A stretch of 58,656 nt of DNA, taken from NCBI RefSeq assembly GCF_021173675.1, contig NZ_JAIHON010000029.1:1-58656 (forward strand), in the 5' to 3' direction. How positions within the stretch are numbered: the first letter of the stretch is position 1; each line of letters opens with the position of its first letter. This document shows, piece after piece, positions 1 through 9,301 of the stretch. The position numbers were made by a program, and so were the translations under genes. Below the pieces are notes generated by a model that saw nothing but the letters and a program-made list of their open reading frames with translations, searched no databases and was not told the DNA's origin. The stretch comes from Streptomyces lincolnensis. Its GTDB lineage: Bacteria; Actinomycetota; Actinomycetes; Streptomycetales; Streptomycetaceae.

Positions 1-661
1 AGGTGCCGTGCGGTTGTTGGGGGGTGCCCTCGGAGCGGGGGAAGAACTCGTACCAGGCGCCGTACAGGGCGCGTTCGCGTTCCACCAGCAGGGGCAGGGT
101 GTCGGAGGCGGTGAGCAGCTCCCGCAAGGGGTGGCGGGCCAGCACCGCGTCCACCTCCGGCGTCAACGCCGACGCCAGCCGCGTGGCCACGGGCAGCGAG
201 TCGTCCCGCAGTGTCTGCACGGCGGCCAGCATCGCCGCGCGCCCGGGCCCCTGGGGCACTCCGGCCGCCGCCCGCTCGTAGAGGTCGGCGCCCTCCTCCA
301 GGACCAGCCCGGTGTCGATGCCGGCCGGGACCTTGATCCGGGCCGTGCGGCGCCAGGTGGACAGCGGGTCGCTCCAGGCCTCGACGCGGAAGGTCCAGTG
401 GCCCTCGACGTCCGGGGTGACCTCGGCGCCCCAGCGGTCGGAGCCGGGGGACAGTTCCCGCATCGGTGTCCAGGGGCCGTGACGGCCCTCGGGGTCGGTG
501 AGGACGACGTTGGCGGCGACCGCGTCGTGGCCCTCGCGGAACACGGTCGCGGTGACCTCGAACGTCTCGCCGGCCACCGCCTTCGCGGGACGCCTGCCGC
601 AGTCCACGGCCGGCCTGACGTCCCGGACGGGAATGCGGCCGATGGCCTGGTGGGAACTCAT
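1..661 (-). CDS. glgE: Alpha-1,4-glucan:maltose-1-phosphate maltosyltransferase GlgE, N-terminal part (cut by window edge)
   Basis: GlgE extends alpha-1,4-glucans in the cytoplasm using maltose 1-phosphate. Only the first 220 residues are here; the catalytic GH13 barrel lies beyond the left edge. The visible part is the N-terminal beta-sandwich region, with IGRIPVRDVRP near the start and the conserved WTFRVEAWSDPLSTWRR and IKVPAGIDTG stretches, typical of Streptomyces GlgE. The ATG is preceded by GGAGG at good spacing. The gene runs out of the window on the minus strand, so partners such as treS, a maltokinase gene or glgB would be to the left. glgX lies 1.2 kb away on the other strand, which makes this an alpha-glucan locus. 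I am confident of the family; whether this is a first or second genomic glgE copy cannot be judged here. Confidence 0.9.
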   Translation of the reverse strand, partial: MSSHQAIGRIPVRDVRPAVDCGRRPAKAVAGETFEVTATVFREGHDAVAANVVLTDPEGRHGPWTPMRELSPGSDRWGAEVTPDVEGHWTFRVEAWSDPLSTWRRTARIKVPAGIDTGLVLEEGADLYERAAAGVPQGPGRAAMLAAVQTLRDDSLPVATRLASALTPEVDAVLARHPLRELLTASDTLPLLVERERALYGAWYEFFPRSEGTPQQPHGT

Positions 662-737
662 GGGGAAACACCTCCGCCGTGCTCGACTGGGCCGGGTGCG
701 TTGACCCGACGGGGAACGAAGCTGCGCCGGAAGGTGT

Positions 738-1037
738 CTACCTCCCCGCGGGGGACCGCCGATCAGTGGCCGGCGGGCCGCGTCTGGTCACCGGATGCGG
801 GCCCGGACGGTCGCCCTCCTCCCGGAGGTAGGCGACCAGAGTGGTCCGCAGATAGCGCTCGGCGGCGTTCGCGGCCTCGCGCGCGCACCGCTTGCCCATC
901 AGCACGCAGAGGGTGTAGCCCGAGTCCTCGAAGGTGGCCCGGATCCTGTGGTCGGTGGGGGCGGCGAGCATCATGCGTTCCCACGCCCGGTACCGACGCA
1001 GTTGGCGGGCCACTTCGGCTTTGGCCGGTAGCAGCAT
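738..1037 (-). CDS. DUF5133 family small protein
   Basis: A 99-residue protein of a family I associate with Streptomyces (DUF5133); function unknown. It starts MLLPAKAEVARQLRRYRAWERMM and contains the conserved patches DSGYTLCVLMGKR and AAERYLRTTL, which suggest a helical soluble protein with a central CVLMGKR segment. No signal peptide or membrane segment is seen. The ATG at 1037 follows GGAGGG at 11 nt. The frame is also open upstream to an ATG at 1148, which would add 37 Arg/Thr-rich residues encoded by the nested palindrome; I regard that as leader rather than protein. The gene sits between glgE and the GHKL-like/glgX pair and is transcribed away from the latter. Confidence 0.75.
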   Translation of the reverse strand: MLLPAKAEVARQLRRYRAWERMMLAAPTDHRIRATFEDSGYTLCVLMGKRCAREAANAAERYLRTTLVAYLREEGDRPGPHPVTRRGPPATDRRSPAGR

Positions 1038-1342
1038 CGTGCGGTTCACCCTCCAGGGCTCGATCGCGGCTGTCCTGCCCGTAAGAGCTGTGCGCGTCCG
1101 CGCGCGAACGCGCACGGATCCGTTACGGGCATCGAGGTCTTCACACATGGTGCACGCGTGACGACTCAGCGTCTTGTTGGATCTTCAACCACCTCCTCCG
1201 TCGCTCGTGTTGCACGAATGGCGTAGCCCTCGCACAGTTGAGATGACTCAGAAGCGATCAGTGCTCACGCTTCGTGTCCGGGGCCCGTGCCCCGCAGGGG
1301 GCGAGGAGGAGCGAGAGCTTCGCCGGTGAGGAGCCAACGACG
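1038..1342. other. 305-bp divergent intergenic region with nested palindrome
   Basis: Gap between the DUF5133 gene (minus) and the GHKL-like gene (plus). It holds the nested inverted repeat at 1077-1130, a GTTG-N6-CAAC inverted repeat at 1176-1189, and on the minus strand a strong Shine-Dalgarno-like GGAGGAGG at about 1191-1199 with no well-spaced long ORF behind it. The plus-strand gene has its own GAGGAG ribosome site at 1328-1333. I could not pick a convincing -35/-10 pair for either gene. Confidence 0.6.
1077..1130. repeat. Nested double inverted repeat upstream of the DUF5133 gene
   Basis: Outer arms GCCCGTAA (1077-1084) and TTACGGGC (1123-1130) are perfect complements. Inside them, inner arms GTGCGCGT (1090-1097) and ACGCGCAC (1108-1115) are also perfect, around a 10-nt loop. 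The side spacers are 5 and 7 nt. In a minus-strand leader RNA this would be a long interrupted hairpin starting 39 nt before the DUF5133 ATG. It could equally be a pair of protein-binding sites. Confidence 0.8.
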
Positions 1343-1851
1343 ATGAAGACCGCAGTGCCCTGCTACTACCACCTCGATGTCGAGGTCAGTCCGGAGCGGG
1401 TCGGGCAGGTCAGGCGCATCCTGGCCGCACACCTCCGGTACTGGGACCTTCAGATCCTGGTCGAGCCCGTCTGCCGCGGCGCCGAGATGCTGCTGACGGC
1501 CATCGACGAGCACGCCACGGACAAGAACACGTCGATCGAGATGTGGTGGAACGGCCAGCATCTGATCACCGCTGTCGGGGACAACGACCGCGACCTGCGC
1601 CCGGACCAGGACCTGCGCGCCTGTCTCAGCCGCATCGCCGCGATGAGCGACGGCTGGGGCTGCTGCGCCACCGATACCGGCAGCAAGGTCATCTGGTTCT
1701 CGCAGCGCGCCCGCGCCGGCGAGCGGGTCCCGCTGGTGCCCACCGGGCCTGTGCCCCGGCTGCGCGAGGTGCTCCAGGTGCCGCGCGAGATCCCCGTGGC
1801 GGCACTGGCCGCACCCGGGATCGCGCCGGACGGCGTCCTCCAGGACGCCCG

Positions 1852-1855
<4 letters not shown>
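1343..1855 (+). CDS. Degenerate GHKL (HATPase_c-like) protein coupled to glgX
   Basis: A 170-residue cytoplasmic protein that looks like the single-domain anti-sigma/RsbW-type ATPases common in Streptomyces but with worn motifs. The usual N-box is replaced by GAEMLLTAIDEHATDK, and the G1 box appears only as VGDNDRDLRP. The conserved end IAAMSDGWGC..GSKVIWFS, typical of these Streptomyces kinase-like proteins, is intact. It may therefore bind partner proteins without normal ATP hydrolysis; that is inference. The ATG at 1343 follows GAGGAG. Its TGA overlaps the GTG of glgX (GTGA), so the two are translationally coupled, which suggests a regulatory or scaffolding role in glycogen or alpha-glucan turnover. 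Confidence 0.7.
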
Positions 1856-3993
<2,138 letters not shown>

Positions 3994-4015
3994 AGACCGG
4001 CGTCGGCGCGGCCGA

Positions 4016-4819
4016 TCAGCGTTCGCGGCGCGAGGTCACCGTGAACTGCGCGCCGTCCGGGTCGCGCAGCACGGCCTCGTCGCTGCCCTTGGACAGCACG
4101 CTCCCGCCGTGGATCTCCGCGGCCCTGGCGCAGGCCGCCACGTCCGCCACCGCGAAGTGCACCTGCCAGTGCGGCCGGATCGACGGATCGGGGGCCGACC
4201 CCAGCGCCCCCGACTCGATCCGGGCCACGATGTCGCCGCGGCTGCGCAGCACGACCTCGCCGCCCTCGTAGTGGACCTCGCAGCAGCCCGGGCGCTCCGA
4301 CGCCCAGTCGAGGATCTCGCCGTAGAAGATGGCGGCGTCGAAGGCGTCGCGGGTGTGGAGCTTGATGAACGCCGGCTGCGCCTGGCGCCAGGCCTCCCAG
4401 TCGGCGAAGAGCTCGCCCTCCCAGATGCCGAAGGTCGCGCCGTCCCGGTCGGCGAGCAGCGCCGCGCGTCCGGGCGGGAAGGACAGCGGTCCGACCGCGG
4501 CGGTGCCGCCCCGTTCCTGGGCCCGCGCCACGGCCTCGTCCGCGCTGGGGACGGCGAAGTACGGCGTCCAGGCCACCGCCATCTGCCACATGGTGGCGAC
4601 CGCGGCGATCCCGGCCGCCGGTGTGCCGTCCGCCAGGGCGATCCGGAAGCGGTCGCCGAGCTTGGCCGCCTGCCACTGCCAGCCCAGCACGGCCCCGTAG
4701 AACGCCTCCGTGGTCTCCAGGTCGCGGCTGGTCAGGCTCACCCAGCAGGGTGCGCCGAACACGGAATGCGTGGACAGGATGTCCGTCGTGGCACTGGGTG
4801 GTCGCGCGTCGTGATTCAT
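4016..4819 (-). CDS. Two-domain VOC (glyoxalase/bleomycin-resistance fold) protein
   Basis: A 267-residue protein with two vicinal-oxygen-chelate repeats. The first starts at APCWVSLTSRDLETTEAFYGAVLGW and the second at QPAFIKLHTRDAFDAAIFYGEIL. Both have the beta-alpha-beta-beta-beta pattern and end in DRDGATFGIWEG and DPDGAQFTVTSR respectively. The substrate is unknown; proteins of this type in Streptomyces are usually annotated only as VOC family or putative hydroxylase. The ATG at 4819 was chosen because homologous sequence begins there; the upstream open frame is low-complexity. It is convergent with glgX and divergent from the ANTAR gene. Confidence 0.85.
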   Translation of the reverse strand: MNHDARPPSATTDILSTHSVFGAPCWVSLTSRDLETTEAFYGAVLGWQWQAAKLGDRFRIALADGTPAAGIAAVATMWQMAVAWTPYFAVPSADEAVARAQERGGTAAVGPLSFPPGRAALLADRDGATFGIWEGELFADWEAWRQAQPAFIKLHTRDAFDAAIFYGEILDWASERPGCCEVHYEGGEVVLRSRGDIVARIESGALGSAPDPSIRPHWQVHFAVADVAACARAAEIHGGSVLSKGSDEAVLRDPDGAQFTVTSRRER

Positions 4820-4983
4820 GAAGTGATGTCCTGCTCTCGTCGGCCGGGGCACGCGCCCTGGTTCCAGTGTCCGGCCGGAATCGCTCGGGGCGCCTGCCGA
4901 GTACCCCTGAGACGGCGCCGAAACGGTGCTCCGTCTGCCTCCGGCCCGGTGGCGCCCACCCGAACGAGTGACAGGATGGAGGA

Positions 4984-5316
4984 GTGTCAGGACCATCGGA
5001 CGAACCCTCCGACGAGCTGGACCGCGTCTTCGCGCTTCAGGCGGAGGTGGACCAGCTCAAGGAAGCCGTCGCCTCGCACGCCGTCGTGGACCAGGCGATC
5101 GGCATGGTCGTCGCGCTCGGCAGGCTGACGCCGGACCAGGGGTGGGAGGTCCTCAAGGAGGTCTCCCAGCACACGAACATCAAGCTCCGCAACGTGGCGG
5201 ACCTGATCCTCGTGTGGGGGCGTGCCGGAGAGATGCCCCGGGAGATCCGCGCCGAGCTGGAGGACGCCCTCGACCGCTACGGACCGACGCAGATCCCGGG
5301 AGCTCCGACAGAGTGA
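4984..5316 (+). CDS. Stand-alone ANTAR-domain RNA-binding antiterminator
   Basis: A 110-residue protein. A short acidic N-terminus and a coiled-coil-like helix (about residues 10-30) lead into an ANTAR domain with VVDQAIGMVVALGRLTPDQGW and a final helix NIKLRNVADLIL. ANTAR domains bind paired hairpins in nascent RNA and prevent termination. Most are fused to a receiver or GAF sensor; this one has neither, so its signal input must come from a partner. The GTG at 4984 lies 6 nt after CAGGAT (4972-4977), a possible -10, so the mRNA may be leaderless. The gene converges on the sigma factor gene with a 15-bp gap. Confidence 0.85.
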   Translation: MSGPSDEPSDELDRVFALQAEVDQLKEAVASHAVVDQAIGMVVALGRLTPDQGWEVLKEVSQHTNIKLRNVADLILVWGRAGEMPREIRAELEDALDRYGPTQIPGAPTE

Positions 5317-5331
5317 CGGCGGCCGCGTCCC

Positions 5332-6123
5332 TCAGCGGGCGTCGGTGAGGATCTCCTCGCGCAGCCGGTCGAAGCAGCCGCTGAGCAGCCGGGAGACGTG
5401 CATCTGCGAGATGCCGAGCTGCTCGGCGATCCGGCTCTGGGTCATGCCGCCGAAGAACCGCAGGTAGAGGATGGTGCGCTCGCGCTCGGGCAGCGCCTCC
5501 AGACACGGCTTGACGGCCACCCGGTCGACGACGGTGTCGAATCCGGGGTCCGGACCGCCGAGCGCGTCGCCCAGGGCGTACCCGTCGGTGCCCGGCATCT
5601 CGGCCTCCAGGGAGAGCGCCGAGAAGCACTCCAGGGCCTCCATGCCGGTGCGGGCCTCCTCCTCGGTCATCCGGGCGTACGCGGCGATCTCGGCCACGGT
5701 GGGAGGGCGTCCCGGTGTCGTCTGGGACAGCTCCTTGATGGCCTGGCGTGCGCGGTTGCGCAGATCCTGGACCCGGCGCGGCACGTGCAGCGTCCACATG
5801 TGGTCGCGGAAGTGCCGCTTGATCTCGCCGGTGACGGTCGGCACCGCGTACGCCTCGAAGGCGCAGCCCCGTGCCGGGTCGTAGTGGTCGACGGCCTTGA
5901 CCAGACCGAGCGCGGCCACCTGGTACAGATCCTCCAGGCTCTCGCCGCGGCCGCGGAAGCGGACGGCGATGCGCTCGGCCATGGGCAGCCAGATCTCCAC
6001 CAGTTCGTCCCGGAGCGCTTTGCGTTCCGGGCCCTCGGGCAGCCCCGCGAGCCGACGGAAATCCGCGGCCGTGTCAGGGGCGTCGTCGTGCGGGTGCGGC
6101 TTCGCCCTGCCGGTAACTGGCAT
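5332..6123 (-). CDS. SigB/SigF/SigG-family RNA polymerase sigma factor
   Basis: A 263-residue sigma factor of the stress/sporulation class (group 3). Region 2 is visible as SLEDLYQVAALGLVKAVDHYDP and FEAYAVPTVTGEIKRHFRD, region 3 as RPPTVAEIAAYARMTEEE, and the region 4.2 helix-turn-helix as MTQSRIAEQLGISQMHVSRLL. The ATG at 6123 follows GGGAGG; the earlier open frame to 6297 has no family similarity. Activity in this class is normally set by anti-sigma and anti-anti-sigma proteins, none of which is adjacent. An upstream element matching the SigB-type promoter suggests autoregulation. It cannot be assigned to a specific paralogue. Confidence 0.92.
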   Translation of the reverse strand: MPVTGRAKPHPHDDAPDTAADFRRLAGLPEGPERKALRDELVEIWLPMAERIAVRFRGRGESLEDLYQVAALGLVKAVDHYDPARGCAFEAYAVPTVTGEIKRHFRDHMWTLHVPRRVQDLRNRARQAIKELSQTTPGRPPTVAEIAAYARMTEEEARTGMEALECFSALSLEAEMPGTDGYALGDALGGPDPGFDTVVDRVAVKPCLEALPERERTILYLRFFGGMTQSRIAEQLGISQMHVSRLLSGCFDRLREEILTDAR

Positions 6124-6260
6124 GGTGCGCGCCTCCCTCAGCAGGTGCTGGATGGACGGACACCGGGGGAGGCGCGGGCGCGGACCTGACGGAGGGAACC
6201 CGGGGACCGGCCGGTCGGCCTCCCACGGACGTGCCTCCTGTCCGAAGCACATACCTGCTG

Positions 6261-6285
6261 ATTCCCGGAGCCGATGTCCCCAAAC
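6261..6285 (-). promoter_or_regulatory. Candidate SigB-type promoter for the sigma factor gene
   Basis: Read on the minus strand: GTTT (6285-6282), a 15-nt spacer, then GGGAAT (6266-6261). The SigB-class consensus in Streptomyces is roughly GNNT-N14-16-GGGTAY, so this has one mismatch in the -10. It lies about 140 bp before the sigma factor ATG. Confidence 0.4.
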
Positions 6286-6394
6286 AAATATGGGCAAAAG
6301 CTACTTTATGGATTCACCGGAGATCGGCGCGTGACCAACGGTCTTGACCGTCCTTTGGGTTCGTTACCTCTGCTACAGAGCTAATGTCGACAGT

Positions 6395-6850
6395 GTGGAA
6401 CCAGAGACCTTTCCGGAGGAGCTGGCCGACGCGCTCGTCGCGGTCCAGCGGCTGATCCGGCGCCGCCTGCGCCCGCAGATGTCCGACCCGCGCCTGCGCG
6501 GAGCCGAGGTGGAACTGCTGCGCCTCGTCGTGACCCGGCCGGGCATCCGCGTCTCGGACGCCGCCAAGGAGCTGTACCTGGCGGGCAATTCGGTCTCCAC
6601 GCTGGTCAACCAGCTGGCCCGGGAGGGCTATCTGACCCGCGAGACCGACCCCGCCGACCGGCGGGCCGCTCGACTGCTGCCCACCCCCGCGGCCGAAGCC
6701 CGGCTGGGCGAGTGGCGCAGGCGCCGCGCCGACCTCGTCGGACGCCAACTGGCCCGGCTGGCCGAGGCGGACCAGGAGGCCCTGCGCGCCGCCCTGCCGG
6801 CCCTGCGCCAACTCGCCGTCAACCTGCACGAGGAGGCCGAGGACTCATGA
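6395..6850 (+). CDS. MarR-family transcriptional regulator of the ABC exporter operon
   Basis: A winged-helix MarR protein of about 151 residues. The recognition region is VSDAAKELYLAGNSVSTLVNQL and the wing GYLTRETDPADRRAARLLPT, with long helices at both ends for dimerisation. It is first in a three-gene operon with an ATP-binding protein and an ABC-2 permease, and its TGA overlaps the next ATG. It probably represses the operon in response to the exported compound. The start is uncertain: GTG 6395 gives the usual family N-terminus (EPETFPEELADAL) but lacks a clear ribosome site. An upstream in-frame TTG at 6344 (TTGACC) looks more like a -35 hexamer. Confidence 0.88.
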   Translation: MEPETFPEELADALVAVQRLIRRRLRPQMSDPRLRGAEVELLRLVVTRPGIRVSDAAKELYLAGNSVSTLVNQLAREGYLTRETDPADRRAARLLPTPAAEARLGEWRRRRADLVGRQLARLAEADQEALRAALPALRQLAVNLHEEAEDS

Positions 6851-7695
6851 CGTCGGACACCGAGGAAGCCGTCAGCTGCACGGGTCTGACCCACGCCTTC
6901 GGCGACACCACCGCCGTCGACGGGCTCGATCTGACCGTGCACGAGGGCGAGGTCTTCGGGCTGCTCGGCCCCAACGGAGCCGGGAAGACCACCGCCATCC
7001 GCTGCATCACCACCCTCCTGCCGGTCCCGGCGGGCATGGTCCGCGTCTTCGGCCGGGACACCGCCGAGGACGCCATGGCCGTACGGCGTCTGCTGGGCTA
7101 CGTCCCCCAGCAGCTGTCCGCCGACCAGAGCCTCACCGGCCGGGAGAACGTCGCCCTGTTCGCCCGCGTCTTCGACGTGGCCCGCAGGGAACGCGCCGAA
7201 CGCGTCGGCCAGGCCCTGGCCGCGGTCGACCTCACCGGGGCCGCCGACCGGCTCGTCGGCACCTACTCCGGCGGCATGGTCCGCCGCCTCGAACTCGCGC
7301 AGGCACTGGTCAGCGCACCCCGCCTGCTGATCCTCGACGAACCGACGATCGGGCTCGACCCCATCGCCCGCACCGGTGTCTGGGAGCACATCAACGCCGT
7401 GCGCGCCGCCACCGGCATGACGGTCCTGGTGACCACGCACTCCATGGACGAGGCCGACCAGTACTGCGACCGGGTCGGCCTGATGCACCACGGCCGCATC
7501 CGCGCGCTGGGCACCCCGGCCCGGCTCAGGGAGGGGCTCGGCGAGCGCAGGCGCGCCGCCGGCGCGGCGGCCACGGACCCGCTGCCCACGCTGGAGGACG
7601 TCTTCCGCGACATCGCGGGCAGCGGCCTCGACGACGAGTCAGGAGACTTCCGCGATGTCCGAAGCACCCGCCGCACCGCAGGCCGCGTCGGCTGA
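6847..7695 (+). CDS. ABC exporter ATP-binding protein (DrrA type)
   Basis: A 282-residue ATPase that powers efflux with the next gene. Walker A GPNGAGKTT is at residues 41-49, signature YSGGM at 140-144, Walker B LLILDEP at 160-166 and the switch His at 198 (TTHSMDE). The C-terminal tail with LPTLEDVFRDIAG is the DrrA/NodI-like daunorubicin-resistance extension. The ATG at 6847 overlaps the MarR stop (ATGA). The 3' end overlaps the permease by 41 bp, so the three genes are tightly co-translated. Substrate unknown; a hydrophobic drug or lipid is the usual case in this family. Confidence 0.93.
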   Translation: MTSDTEEAVSCTGLTHAFGDTTAVDGLDLTVHEGEVFGLLGPNGAGKTTAIRCITTLLPVPAGMVRVFGRDTAEDAMAVRRLLGYVPQQLSADQSLTGRENVALFARVFDVARRERAERVGQALAAVDLTGAADRLVGTYSGGMVRRLELAQALVSAPRLLILDEPTIGLDPIARTGVWEHINAVRAATGMTVLVTTHSMDEADQYCDRVGLMHHGRIRALGTPARLREGLGERRRAAGAAATDPLPTLEDVFRDIAGSGLDDESGDFRDVRSTRRTAGRVG

Positions 7696-8515
7696 CCGTG
7701 CTCACGAGGAGGCCGGGAACCTTCTCGTCCAGCCGCCCGAACCGCGCGCGGGCTGGCGGCTGCTGCCCGCCCGGGTCGTGGCGATGTGCGCCGTCGAACT
7801 CCAGAAGCTGCGCCACGACCGCACCGAGCTGTACACCCGGGCCGTCCAACCCGCCCTGTGGCTGCTGATCTTCGGCCAGACCTTCACCCGCATCAAGGCG
7901 ATCCCCACCGAGGGCATCCCCTACGTCGACTACCTGGCCCCCGGCATCATCGCCCAGTCCGCGATGTTCATCGCCATCTTCTACGGCATCCAGATCATCT
8001 GGGAGCGGGACGCCGGCATCCTCGACAAACTGCTCGTCACGCCGACTCCGCGCTCGGCGCTGATCACCGGCAAGGCGTTCGCGGCCGGGGTGAAGTCGCT
8101 GATCCAGGCCGTCGTCGTGATCGTCATCGCCGCACTCCTCGGTGTGGCCCTGACCTGGAACCCGCTCAAGCTCCTCGCCGTCGCCGGGATCGTGATCCTC
8201 GGATCGGCCTTCTTCTCCTGCCTGTCGATGACCATCGCCGGCATCGTGCTCAGCCGCGACCGCCTGATGGGCATCGGCCAGGCCATCACCATGCCGCTGT
8301 TCTTCGGCTCCAACGCCCTCTACCCGCTGTCCGTCATGCCGGGCTGGCTCCAGGCGGTCAGCAGGTTCAACCCCCTCAGCTATCAGGTCGACGCCCTGCG
8401 CGGGCTGCTCCTGGGCACGCCCGCGCACCTGGCGCTGGACTTCGCGGTCCTGTTCGTGGCCGCCGCGCTGGGCATCGCCGCGGCCTCCCGTCTCCTGGGC
8501 CGACTGGCCCGTTGA
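7655..8515 (+). CDS. ABC-2 type exporter permease
   Basis: A 286-residue integral membrane protein, partner of the DrrA-like ATPase. After a cytoplasmic N-terminus of about 60 residues come six predicted membrane segments. IPYVDYLAPGIIAQSAMF and the conserved ABC-2 region FFGSNALYPLSVMPGWLQ and FNPLSYQVDALRG are visible. The ATG at 7655 follows GGAG and lies inside the end of the ATPase gene in another frame, an unusually long (41-bp) overlap that ties the synthesis of the two subunits together. Confidence 0.92.
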   Translation: MSEAPAAPQAASADRAHEEAGNLLVQPPEPRAGWRLLPARVVAMCAVELQKLRHDRTELYTRAVQPALWLLIFGQTFTRIKAIPTEGIPYVDYLAPGIIAQSAMFIAIFYGIQIIWERDAGILDKLLVTPTPRSALITGKAFAAGVKSLIQAVVVIVIAALLGVALTWNPLKLLAVAGIVILGSAFFSCLSMTIAGIVLSRDRLMGIGQAITMPLFFGSNALYPLSVMPGWLQAVSRFNPLSYQVDALRGLLLGTPAHLALDFAVLFVAAALGIAAASRLLGRLAR

Positions 8516-8682
8516 GGGGCGGTCCGGGGGCGGTCCGGGGAGAGGTCGAATGAGGCGGCCGAAAAGTGATGTGCGGCACGCGGACGAACCGGGCCGTCCG
8601 CCCGGTCGGCGGATTCTTCCTGCGCAGCGCTTGATCACCGATCAAGGGGGCGAATGGGCTGGCCACAGCGCATTCTGCTCAT

Positions 8683-8712
8683 TTGACAGTGTGCTGAGCG
8701 CAAAGATAGGAA
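8683..8712 (+). promoter_or_regulatory. Vegetative-type promoter for the 8742 gene
   Basis: TTGACA (8683-8688), an 18-nt spacer and TAGGAA (8707-8712), close to the HrdB consensus. It gives a short leader before the GTG at 8742. Confidence 0.55.
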
Positions 8713-8741
8713 GCAGCTCTCTGAGGTCGAAGAGGTGCACT

Positions 8742-9257
8742 GTGTACGAGCCGAACGTGGTCGGGGACTGGCAGGAGTACGACGCGCATGCCGGTCTGCG
8801 TGTCCGCGTCCACCGTCTGGAGGCCACCGAGCCACCCCGCGGACGGGACGACGCCGCCGAGGGGCTCACGTATTTCCGGCTCCGGGTCACCGTGGAGAAC
8901 CGGGGCGAGCGGCCCTTCACCGTCCACCTGGAGGACGGTCAGATCGACGTGCGCATCGGTCCCGACGGGGAGAGCGCGTTCATCGACTGGCGCAACTCCC
9001 AGTTCATCGAGGGCTTCGACGTCCACCCGCTGCGCCGGGCGACCGCCGTGCTGTACGCGGCCGGACCGGAGACGTCCCTGAGCCACGTCGACGTCCAGAT
9101 CCAGCTGCGGGTCGACGACGACTGGGCGGACCGCCGGCTGTGGGCGGGCGGCATCGGCCTGGCCGAGGGTGCCGTCGGCACCGGCGTGGTGCGCGACAAC
9201 CTCGCCCTCCAGGTGAGCAACTTCCTGCGCGACCAGGCCGAGGAGGGCACGGCCTGA
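8742..9257 (+). CDS. Conserved hypothetical beta-rich protein
   Basis: A 171-residue protein I do not recognise. It has no signal peptide or membrane segment. The pattern YFRLRVTVENRGERPFTVHLED followed by alternating strands (VDVQIQLRVDDDW, RRLWAGGIGLAEGAV) is that of a single immunoglobulin-like beta-sandwich, similar in feel to DUF4352-type domains but without their lipoprotein leader. The GTG at 8742 was chosen because similarity-like composition starts there (YEPNVVGDWQEYD) and the promoter ends 30 bp before it. It stands alone between the exporter operon and hemC (convergent, 44-bp gap). No function is proposed. Confidence 0.7.
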   Translation: MYEPNVVGDWQEYDAHAGLRVRVHRLEATEPPRGRDDAAEGLTYFRLRVTVENRGERPFTVHLEDGQIDVRIGPDGESAFIDWRNSQFIEGFDVHPLRRATAVLYAAGPETSLSHVDVQIQLRVDDDWADRRLWAGGIGLAEGAVGTGVVRDNLALQVSNFLRDQAEEGTA

Positions 9258-9301
9258 CAGGGTGCCGTCGCTCGCCCGCGACCTGATCCGCCGGACAGTG
9301 C

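Noticed and set aside
738..1148. Longer DUF5133 start at ATG 1148
   Set aside because: The extra 37 residues are Arg/Thr-rich and encoded by the nested palindrome. The ribosome site supports 1037.
6344..6397. TTG 6344 as start of the MarR gene
   Set aside because: TTGACC fits a -35 hexamer better, there is no ribosome site, and the first 17 residues do not look like MarR.
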